Shown: positions 1-7,914, counted from the stretch's first letter. The stretch: DNA of 10,537 bases from QNFN01 sp033722135 (GCA_033722135.1 JAWVZO010000083.1:1-10537), one strand, 5' to 3'. The notes: generated from the letters alone by a model not told the origin. Numbers and translations: made by a program.

Positions 1-1
1 C

Positions 2-1210
<1,209 letters not shown>

Positions 1211-1267
1211 TCCGTAAGGGAGACGACGGCACGCCCGGTCCCGCACGGCGCCTGGCGACGCGGTCTC

Positions 1268-1287
1268 AAGGACGGCAGCGAGTCCTT
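1268..1287 (+). terminator. Weak hairpin after acnA
   Basis: AAGGAC (1268-1273) and GTCCTT (1282-1287) form a perfect 6-bp stem around an 8-base loop, 57 bases after the acnA stop. No U-tract follows, so intrinsic termination here is doubtful. The rest of the 137-base gap to the next gene shows no convincing promoter. Confidence 0.25.
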
Positions 1288-1347
1288 CGCGGTTGACGTT
1301 ACGGCATCTGGGTTCAGCGCCGGGCACGTGCTAACGTCGCCCGCGCC

Positions 1348-2661
1348 ATGCCTGCCGAGAGTACGTCCAACCGCCCCTTCCCGCCCCTGCGTCTCGCGTG
1401 GACGGTCTGGGGTCTCGGCGCCCTGCTCTATCTGATCGGGTTCTACCAGCGCGTCGCGCCGGGAGTGATCACCGGCGAGCTGATGAGCGAATTCGGGCTA
1501 GGCGCCGCGGCGCTGGGACAGCTCTCGGCGCTCTACTTCTACAGTTACGTCGCGATGCAGGTGCCGACCGGCATCCTCGCCGACCACTGGGGTCCGCGCA
1601 GGCTGCTCACCGCCGGTGCGGCGGTCGCGGCGGCCGGCACGCTGCTCTTCGCGCTCGGCCCGACCTACTTCTGGTCCGGGGCCGGCCGGCTGCTGGTCGG
1701 CGCCTCGGTGGCCGTCGCCTTCGTCGGCATGCTCAAGCTCGCCGGTCACTGGCTGCCGGACCGGCACTTCTCCCTCGCCTCGGGGCTGGCGCTGTTCACC
1801 GGTGTGGTCGGCGCGGTGACCGCCGGCGTGCCGCTGCGCCTGCTGGTCGACGCCTTCGGCTGGCGGCCGGTGATGACCGTCTCCGGCCTCGTGACCGCGC
1901 TGCTCGCGCTGGCGATCTGGTGGGTGGTGCGGGACGACCCCGTCGAACGCGGCTACGCCAGCCACGCCGCCGAGCACCCGGACGACACCCAGGCGCCGGA
2001 CGGCATCTGGAACGGCCTGAAGCGCGTGACCGGCTACCGCAACATCCGCCTGCTGTTCCTGGTGCCGGGCGGTATCGTCGGCAGCGTGCTCACCTTCGCC
2101 GGCCTCTGGGGCGTGCCCTGGCTCACCACCCACCACGGGCTGCCGACGACGCGTGCCGCCGCCCTGACCTCGCTGATGATGATCGCCTGGGCGGTCGGCG
2201 GACCGGTGTTCGGCGCGCTCTCCGACCGCATCGGCCTGCGCAAGCCGCTCTACCTCGGCGGCATCGCAGTGCTCGGGGTCGGCTGGACGGTGCTGATCTT
2301 CGTGCCCGGGCTTCCTCTGGCCGCGCTGGTCGCGCTGCTCGCGGTGATCGGCTTCGCCAGCGGCTGCATGATCATCGGCTTCGCGTTCGCCAAGGAGTCG
2401 GTGCCCGCCCGGCTCGGCGGCACCGCGTCGGGCATCGCCAACATGGGCGTGATGATCGGGCCGATGCTGCTGCAGCCCGCCGTCGGCCTCGTCCTCGACC
2501 GGTTCTGGGACGGGCGGTTCGTCGACGGCGTGCGCGTCTACGGCGCGGAGGCCTACCGCTACGGGTTCACGCTGATGCTGGCGTGGGTGGCGGTCGGCAT
2601 CGTCGCGCTGGCACTGACCCGGGAGACCGGGCGCAACGCGACCGTGCCGTTCACGCCCTAG
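1348..2661 (+). CDS. Major facilitator superfamily transporter
   Basis: A 437-residue inner-membrane permease with the usual MFS length and about 12 hydrophobic helices in two six-helix halves. The diagnostic loop motif occurs twice: GILADHWGPRRLL (residues 75-87, between helices 2 and 3) and a copy GALSDRIGLRKPL (289-301) in the second half. A charged, poorly hydrophobic stretch at about 194-232 is the central cytoplasmic loop. The arrangement resembles the sugar-phosphate/organic-anion permease type (UhpC/GlpT-like), but the substrate cannot be read from sequence. The ATG at 1348 is the first start before a clearly MFS-like N-terminus. No Shine-Dalgarno sequence is visible just upstream (cgtcgcccgcgcc), so initiation may be weak or leaderless. 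It stands alone, 137 bases after acnA and 390 bases before the next gene, so it is probably its own transcription unit. The stop is TAG at 2659-2661. Confidence 0.93.
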   Translation: MPAESTSNRPFPPLRLAWTVWGLGALLYLIGFYQRVAPGVITGELMSEFGLGAAALGQLSALYFYSYVAMQVPTGILADHWGPRRLLTAGAAVAAAGTLLFALGPTYFWSGAGRLLVGASVAVAFVGMLKLAGHWLPDRHFSLASGLALFTGVVGAVTAGVPLRLLVDAFGWRPVMTVSGLVTALLALAIWWVVRDDPVERGYASHAAEHPDDTQAPDGIWNGLKRVTGYRNIRLLFLVPGGIVGSVLTFAGLWGVPWLTTHHGLPTTRAAALTSLMMIAWAVGGPVFGALSDRIGLRKPLYLGGIAVLGVGWTVLIFVPGLPLAALVALLAVIGFASGCMIIGFAFAKESVPARLGGTASGIANMGVMIGPMLLQPAVGLVLDRFWDGRFVDGVRVYGAEAYRYGFTLMLAWVAVGIVALALTRETGRNATVPFTP

Positions 2662-2693
2662 TCGGGTGCCCGGGTCATCGCGATATCGAGTCA

Positions 2694-2792
2694 GGTTCCG
2701 GATTGAAACCCGACCTGCGGGGCCGTGTCTTGGTTCGGGTTCATACCGACGCAGGCTTTACGCGGAGTCTTCTCGTCGGACTCAAGCTGACC
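2694..2792. repeat. Cluster of degenerate REP-like palindromes
   Basis: Three segments resemble the intact palindrome at 3820-3837. Bases 2694-2715, read on the minus strand, begin GGTCGGGTTTCA, matching GGTCGGGCTTCA at 11 of 12 positions, and then diverge. Bases 2732-2750 read GGTTCGGGTTCATACCGAC. Bases 2775-2791 read GTCGGACTCAAGCTGAC. Each keeps the GTCGG...GAC outer pattern with substitutions in the stem, as expected of decaying repeat units. The first is the most convincing; the others could be chance in GC-rich DNA. Confidence 0.4.
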
Positions 2793-2840
2793 TACAGGGT
2801 GCTCGTGCGTGACCCGGACTCCCGGTCGGAATCAATACGC

Positions 2841-2880
2841 ACCCCGGTTCACGCCACTCCCGATCCAGACCCCGGTTGAC
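2841..2880. repeat. Short direct repeat, two 12-base units
   Basis: ACCCCGGTTCAC (2841-2852) and ACCCCGGTTGAC (2869-2880) differ at one base and are spaced 28 bases start to start. That is too short to assign a function. It may belong to the degraded repeat material in this gap or be a pair of protein-binding half-sites. Confidence 0.35.
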
Positions 2881-3038
2881 GGTTCGGTCGAGATTGCCTA
2901 CCTATTGCGTACCCTGACGTCGTGCTGGCTGGATTCCCAGTCCACGGAAATTCTCACGGCTTCCCGGGACAACCCGCCAACCCGGACGATCAGGGGCGAA
3001 CGCGGTCGATAGGGAACAGATCGGGCACAATTCGCGAC

Positions 3039-3045
3039 GAGGAGT
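3039..3045 (+). promoter_or_regulatory. Ribosome binding site for the Yip1-family gene
   Basis: A GAGGAG-type Shine-Dalgarno sequence (cgaGGAG) lies about 8 bases before the ATG at 3052. This supports that start. Confidence 0.6.
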
Positions 3046-3051
3046 ATCCAC

Positions 3052-3633
3052 ATGCTGATCCAGCGCATCACCCGCCTGCTGTCGAAGCAGGAACGCGACC
3101 GGGAAGACTCGGAATCTCCCCCCGCGACACCGCTCGAACTCGTCGTCACCACGGCCGTCCTGTCCCTGATCCCGACGCTCTGCGGCTACATTGCGACGGC
3201 CCATATCGGCTGGGACATTGGCGTGCGCGATGCCTACACGCTGCCTGCCGGCATCGCGATCTACATCGCGATCGCGGCTTTCGTCTCGTTCAATGTCGGG
3301 GTTTACGTGATGGGCTTCGCCATCTGCTGGCTTGGGCAGACGTTCGACGTCAAACCCGACCCGCTGCGCTGTATCGAACTGGCCATCCTGACCTCCGCAC
3401 CGCTGTTCTTGACCGGGTTCGTGGCCCTGTATCCCGTGTTCTACATTGACGTGATCGTCGGCATGCTCGCGCTGGCCGTATCGATTTACCTGCTGTATGT
3501 AGGCGTGCCGATCTACATGCGCGTCTCGAAAGAGACGGGGTTCATCTACTCGACCTGGATCGCCTCGCTCGGCCTGATCATGCTCGTGGTGTTCATGGGA
3601 CTGTCGGTCTTCATCTTCTCCTGGCTGACCTGA
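3052..3633 (+). CDS. Yip1-family (DUF1282-like) inner-membrane protein
   Basis: A 193-residue integral membrane protein. A polar, charged N-terminus (residues 1-27) is followed by about five hydrophobic segments, near 30-48, 64-95, 110-130, 133-156 and 167-191. The pattern of a helix running into GQTFDVKPDPLRCIELAILTS, a proline-containing helix, and then LLYVGVPIYMRV fits bacterial Yip1/DUF1282 proteins. These are small membrane proteins of uncertain role, distantly related to eukaryotic Yip1. The ATG at 3052 has a good Shine-Dalgarno sequence. The gene is preceded by the 390-base gap and followed nine bases after its stop by a strong intrinsic terminator, so it appears to be a single-gene unit. 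The family call rests on motif and topology recognition; the function is unknown. Confidence 0.8.
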   Translation: MLIQRITRLLSKQERDREDSESPPATPLELVVTTAVLSLIPTLCGYIATAHIGWDIGVRDAYTLPAGIAIYIAIAAFVSFNVGVYVMGFAICWLGQTFDVKPDPLRCIELAILTSAPLFLTGFVALYPVFYIDVIVGMLALAVSIYLLYVGVPIYMRVSKETGFIYSTWIASLGLIMLVVFMGLSVFIFSWLT

Positions 3634-3641
3634 CCCCGATC

Positions 3642-3662
3642 GCCCGCAAAGCGGGCATTGTT
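3642..3662 (+). terminator. Intrinsic terminator of the Yip1-family gene
   Basis: GCCCGC (3642-3647), loop AAA, GCGGGC (3651-3656): a perfect 6-bp GC stem with a tight loop, followed by ATTGTT. It begins nine bases after the TGA at 3631-3633. The T-rich tail is short but present. Stem strength and position support rho-independent termination. Confidence 0.75.
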
Positions 3663-3780
3663 GCGCCACGCGCTTCATCGAACCGGGTCCATTTGCCTCT
3701 GACTCGGGCATTCACGGGCTGGTTACTGCCTGTTCGGCACGGATGCCAGCAGGTCCGCACACGGTTCAGACACCAACCCG

Positions 3781-3806
3781 TCGTCGGACCGAAGTCCGAT
3801 CGACGA
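3781..3806. repeat. REP-like hairpin, first of an adjacent pair
   Basis: TCGGAC (3784-3789), loop CGAA, GTCCGA (3794-3799) form a perfect 6-bp stem. The outer bases TCGTC (3781-3785) and GACGA (3802-3806) can extend the pairing around a small bulge. It has the GTCGGAC...GTCCGA form of the neighbouring GTCGGGC...GCCCGAC element, so the two look like variants of one repeat family. It lies between convergent genes, where such elements often limit read-through. Confidence 0.6.
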
Positions 3807-3816
3807 GTAGCCTCTG

Positions 3817-3840
3817 TGGGTCGGGCTTCAGCCCGACATC
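3817..3840. repeat. REP-like palindrome, second of an adjacent pair
   Basis: GTCGGGCTTCAGCCCGAC (3820-3837) is a perfect inverted repeat: a 7-bp stem with a TTCA tetraloop, or 8 bp around TC. It is flanked by GTGG and ATC. This is typical of short interspersed extragenic palindromes in GC-rich gammaproteobacteria. Its position, 16 bases beyond the end of the slipin gene, means it could serve as the slipin terminator and shield the convergent Yip1-family gene. Confidence 0.7.
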
Positions 3841-3855
3841 AGCCAAGACCCGGGT

Positions 3856-4629
3856 TCACTTGGCGTCCGGCTCCCCGCCCCTGGCCGAGACCGCGCGCAG
3901 CGCACCGAGCAGCTCGATCGGCAGCGGGAAGAAGACGGTGTGGCTGCCCTCGTTCGACATGTCCAGCATGGTCTGCAGGTAGCGCAGCGTCAGCGCCTGC
4001 GACTGGCCGCCGATGATGCGCGCCGCCTCGGTCAGCTTCTCGGCGGCCTGCAGTTCGCCCTCGGCGGCGATGATCTTCGCCCGCCGCATGCGCTCGGCCT
4101 CGGCCTGTTTGGCGATCGCCCGGATCATGCTCTCGTCGAGGTCGACGTGCTTGATCTCGACGTTGCTGACCTTGATGCCCCAGGCGTCGGACTGCTTGTC
4201 GAGGATCTCCTGGATGTCCTTGTTGAGCTTCTCGCGCTCGGCGAGCATCTCGTCGAGCTCGTGCTGGCCGAGCACCGAGCGCAGCGTCGTCTGTGCGAGC
4301 TGGCTGGTCGCCATGTGGAAGTTCTCGACCTGGATGATCGCCCGCTCCGGATCGATGACCCGGAAGTAGATGACCGCGTTGACCTTCACCGAGACGTTGT
4401 CGCGCGAGATGACGTCCTGGGTCGGCACGTCGAGCACGATGGTGCGCAGATCCACGCGCACCGACTGGAAGATCCAAAGCCAGACCAGGCGGATGCCGGG
4501 GCCGGTCACCTTGTTGAAACGGCCGAGGAAGAAGATCACGCCCCGCTCGTATTCGCGGAAGATGCGGATCGAGAAGATCACGTAGAGCAGGACGAGCAGC
4601 ACGAAGAGGGCCAGCGCCTGGTAGACCAT
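3856..4629 (-). CDS. Slipin (stomatin/SPFH-family membrane protein)
   Basis: A 257-residue membrane-anchored SPFH (Band 7) protein. An N-terminal hydrophobic segment (residues 4-22) is followed by EYERGVIFFLGRFNKVTGPG, the start of the Band 7 domain, continuing through VPTQDVISRDNVSVKVNAVIYFRV to about residue 170. A long helical, charged segment with AEAERMRRAKIIAAEGELQAAEKL (about 175-205) is the flotillin-like coiled coil used for oligomerisation. A short tail with FFPLPIELL follows. Such proteins form ring- or cage-like membrane assemblies and are partners, and in archaea substrates, of the NfeD protease. The ATG at 4629 lies one base after the nfeD stop, so translation is coupled. The length and motifs are normal, with no missing parts. 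Confidence 0.95.
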   Translation of the reverse strand: MVYQALALFVLLVLLYVIFSIRIFREYERGVIFFLGRFNKVTGPGIRLVWLWIFQSVRVDLRTIVLDVPTQDVISRDNVSVKVNAVIYFRVIDPERAIIQVENFHMATSQLAQTTLRSVLGQHELDEMLAEREKLNKDIQEILDKQSDAWGIKVSNVEIKHVDLDESMIRAIAKQAEAERMRRAKIIAAEGELQAAEKLTEAARIIGGQSQALTLRYLQTMLDMSNEGSHTVFFPLPIELLGALRAVSARGGEPDAK

Positions 4630-4630
4630 G

Positions 4631-6016
4631 TCAGGACTCCTTGTCGATGGGTTCGACCTCGAGCACGAGGCCGTCGAGGGCGGTGACGCGGACGGCCTGT
4701 CCGCGTGCGACCGGCACGGCGCTGCGCGCCTGCCAGGTCTCGCCGTGGATATGGATGCCGCCGTCGCCGGTGAAGTCTTCCAGCGCCTCGCCGACGCTGC
4801 CGACCATCTCCTCGCGTCCGCTGACCACCGGCTTGCGCCGCTGGCGCAGCAGCATCCCGGTGACGAAGGTCATGAACGCGAGGCTGGTCAGCGACAGCGC
4901 GACGATCAGCGGGAAGGAGAGGGAAAAGGCCGCCATGTCGCTGTCCATCAGGATCACCGATCCGGCGACGAATGCGGCGATCCCGCCGATGCCGAGCGCG
5001 CCGAAGCTCGGCATGAACACCTCGCCGACCATGAACGCCATGCCGATCAGCACCAGCACGACGCCGGCGTAGTTCACCGGCAGCACGGCAAAGGCATAGA
5101 GAGCGAGCACCAGCGCGATGGCGCCGATCACCCCGGGGACGATCGCCCCCGGGTTGGCGAGCTCGAAAAAGATGCCGTAGACGCCGAGCAGCATCAGCAT
5201 GTAGGCGACGTTGGGATTGGTGATGATCGACAGCAGCTCGCTGCGCCAGTCGGGTCCCTCCTCGGTCACGGCCAGGTCGGCGGTGGCCAGGGTCACCTCG
5301 CGTGACTTGACCTCGACCACGCGCCCGTCGAGCGCCTCGAGCAGGCCGTCGAGATCGGCGACAACCAGGTCGACGACGTTCTCACGCACCGCCTCCTCGG
5401 CGCTGAGACTCGCCGCCTCGGTCACTGCCCGCTCAGCCCACTCGACGTTGCGCCCGCGCAACTCGGCCAGGCCGTGGATGTAGGCCGCGGCGTCGTTCAT
5501 CGCCTTGCGTTCCATTGCCGTGCCGGGCGGCTTCTTGACGGCCTCGCCGCCCTCCTCGGCCGCCTTCTCTCCACCGGGCGCCCCGCCGCCGGACGGCGCC
5601 CCCTTGCCTGGCCCGCCGGCGCCGATCGAGACCGGGGTCGCCGCGCCGAGGTTGGTTGCGGGCGCCATCGCGGCGACGTGGCTGGCGTAGAGGATGAATG
5701 TGCCCGCGCTGGCCGCGCGCGCGCCGCTCGGCGCAACCCAGGTGACGACCGGGATCTCCGCGGCCAGGATGCGCTGGACGATGGCACGCATCGAGGCGTC
5801 GAGCCCGCCGGGCGTGTCCAGGCGGATGATCACCAGCGGCTCGCCGGCCGCCTCTGCGGCATCGATGCCGCGCACCACGTAATCGGCGATCGCCGGGCCG
5901 ATGGCGTCACGCACGTCCAGCAGCCGTGCCTGCGCGCTCCATGCCAGAGCCGGGCACGCCAGCAAGAACCAGCCGAGAAGCCATGTCCTACCCAAGCGCC
6001 CTGCCACCGGTGTCAC
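4631..6016 (-). CDS. nfeD: NfeD family membrane-bound serine protease (stomatin partner)
   Basis: A 461-residue long-form NfeD. Residues 1-28 form a signal peptide ending AWSA. Residues 30-235 are a ClpP-class (1510-N type) protease domain facing the periplasm. It has DTPGGLDASMRAI, Ser103 in SGARAASAGTFI as the likely nucleophile and Lys171 in RKAMNDAAAYIHG as its partner, matching the Ser/Lys dyad known for archaeal 1510-N. Four to five membrane helices follow at about 265-390. The C-terminal NfeD OB-fold is at about 398-461, with GSVGEALEDF and HGETWQARS. A Gly/Ala/Pro/Glu-rich linker at about 132-168 sits between the two catalytic residues. The start is GTG at 6016, chosen because it precedes the signal peptide and has AGGGA just upstream. 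Cys21 follows LLA, so a lipoprotein signal is possible but less likely. The slipin gene follows one base after the stop. Confidence 0.93.
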   Translation of the reverse strand: MTPVAGRLGRTWLLGWFLLACPALAWSAQARLLDVRDAIGPAIADYVVRGIDAAEAAGEPLVIIRLDTPGGLDASMRAIVQRILAAEIPVVTWVAPSGARAASAGTFILYASHVAAMAPATNLGAATPVSIGAGGPGKGAPSGGGAPGGEKAAEEGGEAVKKPPGTAMERKAMNDAAAYIHGLAELRGRNVEWAERAVTEAASLSAEEAVRENVVDLVVADLDGLLEALDGRVVEVKSREVTLATADLAVTEEGPDWRSELLSIITNPNVAYMLMLLGVYGIFFELANPGAIVPGVIGAIALVLALYAFAVLPVNYAGVVLVLIGMAFMVGEVFMPSFGALGIGGIAAFVAGSVILMDSDMAAFSLSFPLIVALSLTSLAFMTFVTGMLLRQRRKPVVSGREEMVGSVGEALEDFTGDGGIHIHGETWQARSAVPVARGQAVRVTALDGLVLEVEPIDKES

Positions 6017-6109
6017 CTCGTCCCTGGTCGCCCCGTCCGGGCACCTTCGCAGAGCATAGTCGAGCAGGGCGTTCCACGGACCTCGACAAGCGCCGTACGC
6101 GCCTGATAT

Positions 6110-6124
6110 TTTGTCCTAGACAAA
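6110..6124. promoter_or_regulatory. Palindromic operator candidate over the -35 box
   Basis: TTTGTC-CTA-GACAAA is a perfect 6-bp inverted repeat with a 3-base centre. It lies in an AT-rich island (about 6104-6145) within GC-rich surroundings and overlaps the proposed -35 box TAGACA (6117-6122) of the rightward gene. A dimeric repressor bound here would block that promoter, and it could also affect the leftward nfeD-slipin operon. The regulator family cannot be named from the site alone. Confidence 0.5.
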
Positions 6125-6144
6125 TAATATTTTCCTGTTATCAT
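6117..6144 (+). promoter_or_regulatory. Sigma-70-type promoter with extended -10
   Basis: TAGACA (6117-6122) matches TTGACA at 5 of 6 bases. TATCAT (6139-6144) matches TATAAT at 5 of 6 and is preceded by TGT, giving an extended -10 (TGn). The spacer is 16 bases. Transcription would begin near 6151, leaving a leader of about 75 bases before the ATG at 6225. This is the best promoter in the window. Confidence 0.65.
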
Positions 6145-6210
6145 GGACCCTTGACGAATATCACAACGCGTTTCGGTCGATGCACACGCGTCCCGATCAC
6201 TCTAAACCTT

Positions 6211-6215
6211 GGAGG
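6211..6215 (+). promoter_or_regulatory. Ribosome binding site deciding the start at 6225
   Basis: A GGAGG core lies nine bases before the ATG at 6225. It fixes this start rather than the upstream in-frame ATG at 6180, which has no such site and would add 15 residues ahead of a clear signal peptide. Confidence 0.75.
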
Positions 6216-6224
6216 TTCGCCGCC

Positions 6225-7061
6225 ATGATCCGTTCCACAATTCGCAGCAGCGCCTGCCTCGCCACCCTGCTGGCCGTTCCCCTCGCCCTCCAGGCAAACA
6301 CCCTCAGGCCGACCCCTGACGAGGTGGAGCAGCGCATCCGCATCATGGAGACGTCGGTCAGCGCCTCGTCGGTCACCCCGCTCTACAGCGAGAACCAGCG
6401 CGATGCGAAGCTGGCGCTGCTCGAACGTGCCCGTGACCAGGTCGAACGCGGCAACGTCACCACCGCGCTCGATCACGTCGAACAGGCCGGCCGCCTGCTC
6501 TATCCGATGGAGCGTCGTGACAGGGTCACGCTGAGCGACGACAAGCGCCGGGAGTGGCTGTGGGCCATCGACCGGGTCATGGACACGGTCCTGCCGGCCG
6601 CCTTCGGCATCGCCGAGGAGAAAGGCGTCGTCAACGACGATCTCGTCACGGCCGCGAGCCTGCGCGAGCACGGCATCGCCAAGCTGGCCGCCGGCGACCT
6701 CGAAGCGGCCGACAACCTGCTGGTCGACGCCTACAACCGCATGCAGGCGGCCGTCTCCGAACTCCGGTCGGGCGAGCGGCTCGTGGTCTCAATCGAGAGG
6801 GACGACCCACGCCTGGCCTGGGCCGAGGCCGAGCGCCGCTACCAGGACTGGCAGGTGACCTCGAGCTGGATGCAGGCGATGGCCCCGTCGATGGGCGCCG
6901 ACCCGCAACTCATCGCCGAGGGGCTCAGCGCGGGCGACGCGATCTATCGCGAGGCCGTCGACCTCGCCTCCTTATCGCGGTGGCACGCGGCGGTCGAGAC
7001 CATCGATCGCGCCTACCTGGTCATGGAGGAGCACTGGCGGGCGGCGGGCATCGACATCTGA
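6225..7061 (+). CDS. Exported all-helical protein of unknown function
   Basis: A 278-residue protein with an N-terminal signal peptide (residues 1-24, cleavage likely after LALQA), so it is probably periplasmic. I do not recognise a family. The mature protein is rich in Ala, Glu, Arg and Leu, with no cysteine and no hydrophobic segment. Three stretches look like repeated helix-turn-helix units: about 67-94 (RARDQVERGNVTTALDHVEQ), about 146-174 (HGIAKLAAGDLEAADNLLVD) and about 241-268 (YREAVDLASLSRWHAAVETI). Each has the form A-x-x-L-x-x-G/S-x-x-x-x-A, suggesting a TPR-like or four-helix scaffold. The ATG at 6225 is preferred over an in-frame ATG at 6180, because GGAGG sits 9 bases before it and the signal peptide starts there. 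It is divergent from nfeD and expressed from a well-formed promoter. Its 3' end converges with the minus-strand operon. Confidence 0.85.
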   Translation: MIRSTIRSSACLATLLAVPLALQANTLRPTPDEVEQRIRIMETSVSASSVTPLYSENQRDAKLALLERARDQVERGNVTTALDHVEQAGRLLYPMERRDRVTLSDDKRREWLWAIDRVMDTVLPAAFGIAEEKGVVNDDLVTAASLREHGIAKLAAGDLEAADNLLVDAYNRMQAAVSELRSGERLVVSIERDDPRLAWAEAERRYQDWQVTSSWMQAMAPSMGADPQLIAEGLSAGDAIYREAVDLASLSRWHAAVETIDRAYLVMEEHWRAAGIDI

Positions 7062-7086
7062 GCCGCTGGTCGGGACGCAGCCGGCG

Positions 7087-7111
7087 CGAGCGCGGCCCAG
7101 GGCCTCGCTCG
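7087..7111. terminator. Candidate bidirectional hairpin between convergent genes
   Basis: CGAGCG (7087-7092) pairs with CGCTCG (7106-7111). After one C/T mismatch, GGCC (7094-7097) pairs with GGCC (7101-7104) around a CAG loop. The ten base pairs fill half of the 50-base gap between the stop at 7061 and the stop beginning at 7112. There is no U-tract, so termination efficiency is uncertain. Confidence 0.4.
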
Positions 7112-7444
7112 TCATCCCGGGCGCGAAGAACGACGGTCGCTCAGCACCCCGTAGAACACGGCAAGGACCACGAACAGCACCGCGACGGGCCACGCGGTGA
7201 TGACGATGACCTCGAACGCGAACAGGCCGTGGCGCTCGAAGTACTCGGTGAATTCACAGGCCCGTGGTTCGGAATCGGCCAAGAACGGCAGCAGACTGTC
7301 GTTGCAGGTTCCGTCGAACGCCACCAGATCGCGCACCAGCAGCAGGAGGAAAAGGCCCGCCAGCGCCGCGAGCACGACCCCCACGGACAGCAGCACGGCA
7401 CACCGGGTGGCCCGGTGCGGGCTCGCGGTGCGTGCCGTGCTCAA
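7112..7444 (-). CDS. Small two-helix membrane protein, last gene of the operon
   Basis: 110 residues if it starts at the TTG at 7444-7442, which overlaps the upstream stop as TTGA. Two hydrophobic helices, about 15-37 (CAVLLSVGVVLAALAGLF) and 76-100 (AFEVIVITAWPVAVLFVVLA), flank a loop of about 38 residues. The loop holds two cysteines, C47 and C63, and many acidic residues. Depending on topology the cysteines could form a periplasmic disulfide. Open frame continues upstream to 7783, but that part is Arg/Gly-rich and overlaps the previous gene, so it is judged non-coding. No family is recognised. Rare TTG initiation through termination-reinitiation fits the overlap. A later GTG start is possible but would cut into the first helix. 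Confidence 0.65.
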   Translation of the reverse strand: MSTARTASPHRATRCAVLLSVGVVLAALAGLFLLLLVRDLVAFDGTCNDSLLPFLADSEPRACEFTEYFERHGLFAFEVIVITAWPVAVLFVVLAVFYGVLSDRRSSRPG

Positions 7445-7914
7445 CGTTCCAGCACCGAGCCGAGCAGCGCCTCGACCTGCCGGTGGGCATACCACGATCC
7501 GGCCCAGGTGATCGCGATGAGGACGGTACCGAGCAGCCACTGGAGGTGGCCGCGAATCCTGGCCGCGCGACCGCAATGCCATCGCTGTCCTGCGACGATC
7601 CAGGCTCCTGCCGGGGGCGAGTAACCGGTGCGCAGCGTACGTACCCCCTGCCAGATCACCAGCAGCGCCGCGATCGACGGAAAAGCGGGAGCGACCAGGA
7701 AGAACCACCGCAGCCTCTCGCCTAGCCACGCCGCGGCCAGTTCGGGGTTCTCGTCGAGCCGCGCCTGGAAGCTCGCCACCCACGCCTCGCCGAGCTGGTT
7801 CACCAGGAAGACGGCGGCGGCACCGAGCACGACCAGCACGAGCAGGACGAACGCCGCGGAACGGCGCGAGATGACGCGGTAGGCCGGGCCTTCGGTGGGC
7901 ACGGGCTCCTTCAC
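7441..7914 (-). CDS. Small three-helix membrane protein, unknown function
   Basis: 157 residues from the GTG at 7914-7912. Hydrophobic segments lie at about 20-39, 70-90 and 124-142, with an amphipathic stretch at 41-68 (SFQARLDENPELAAAWLGER) between the first two. The start is chosen because its GTG overlaps the TGA of the 49-residue ORF upstream (GTGA), a classic coupling arrangement. The same frame is open back to an ATG at 8040, but that extension is His/Arg/Pro-rich with only about 63% G/C at third positions. An internal GTG at 7902 with AAGGAG three bases before it is an alternative. The 3' end overlaps the next gene by four bases. I recognise no family. Its role in the operon may be accessory to the YeeE-type transporter. 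Confidence 0.7.
   Translation of the reverse strand: MKEPVPTEGPAYRVISRRSAAFVLLVLVVLGAAAVFLVNQLGEAWVASFQARLDENPELAAAWLGERLRWFFLVAPAFPSIAALLVIWQGVRTLRTGYSPPAGAWIVAGQRWHCGRAARIRGHLQWLLGTVLIAITWAGSWYAHRQVEALLGSVLER

Larger units (their letters stand above)
2662..3051. other. 390-base gene-free stretch with REP-like remnants
   Basis: No convincing gene lies here: the open frames crossing it have protein compositions and third-position patterns unlike the neighbours. It contains imperfect relatives of the GTCGGGCTTCAGCCCGAC palindrome found intact at 3820-3837, listed separately, and a 12-base direct repeat ACCCCGGTTsAC at 2841-2852 and 2869-2880. A TTGACG at 2876-2881 has only TACCTA 17 bases later, so it is at best a weak promoter. 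The final bases carry the ribosome binding site of the next gene. The base composition is a little less GC-rich than the flanking genes. Confidence 0.6.

Noticed and set aside
1293..1335. TTGACG promoter ahead of the MFS gene
   Set aside because: The only -10-like sequence (around 1330) is about 31 bases away, and nothing suitable occurs at normal spacing.
1398..2879. 493-residue plus-strand frame over the MFS gene
   Set aside because: It is a +1-type shadow of the MFS gene: Arg/Gly/Ala-rich with no hydrophobic helices, while the 1348-2661 frame has clear MFS motifs.
2902..3711. 269-residue minus-strand frame opposite the Yip1-family gene
   Set aside because: It is Asp/Arg/Gln/His-rich with no domain features, and it covers a membrane-protein gene with good start and terminator on the other strand.
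6053..6058. Minus-strand TATGCT as the -10 box of nfeD
   Set aside because: It matches 4 of 6 bases and has no recognisable -35 at 16-18 bases, so it is not listed as a promoter.
6151..6179. TTGACG at 6151-6156 as a -35 box
   Set aside because: No AT-rich -10 lies 16-18 bases downstream; the TAGACA/TATCAT pair just upstream is far better.
6180..6224. Upstream start (ATG 6180) for the exported helical protein
   Set aside because: It has no ribosome binding site and would put 15 polar residues before a complete signal peptide that starts at 6225 behind GGAGG.
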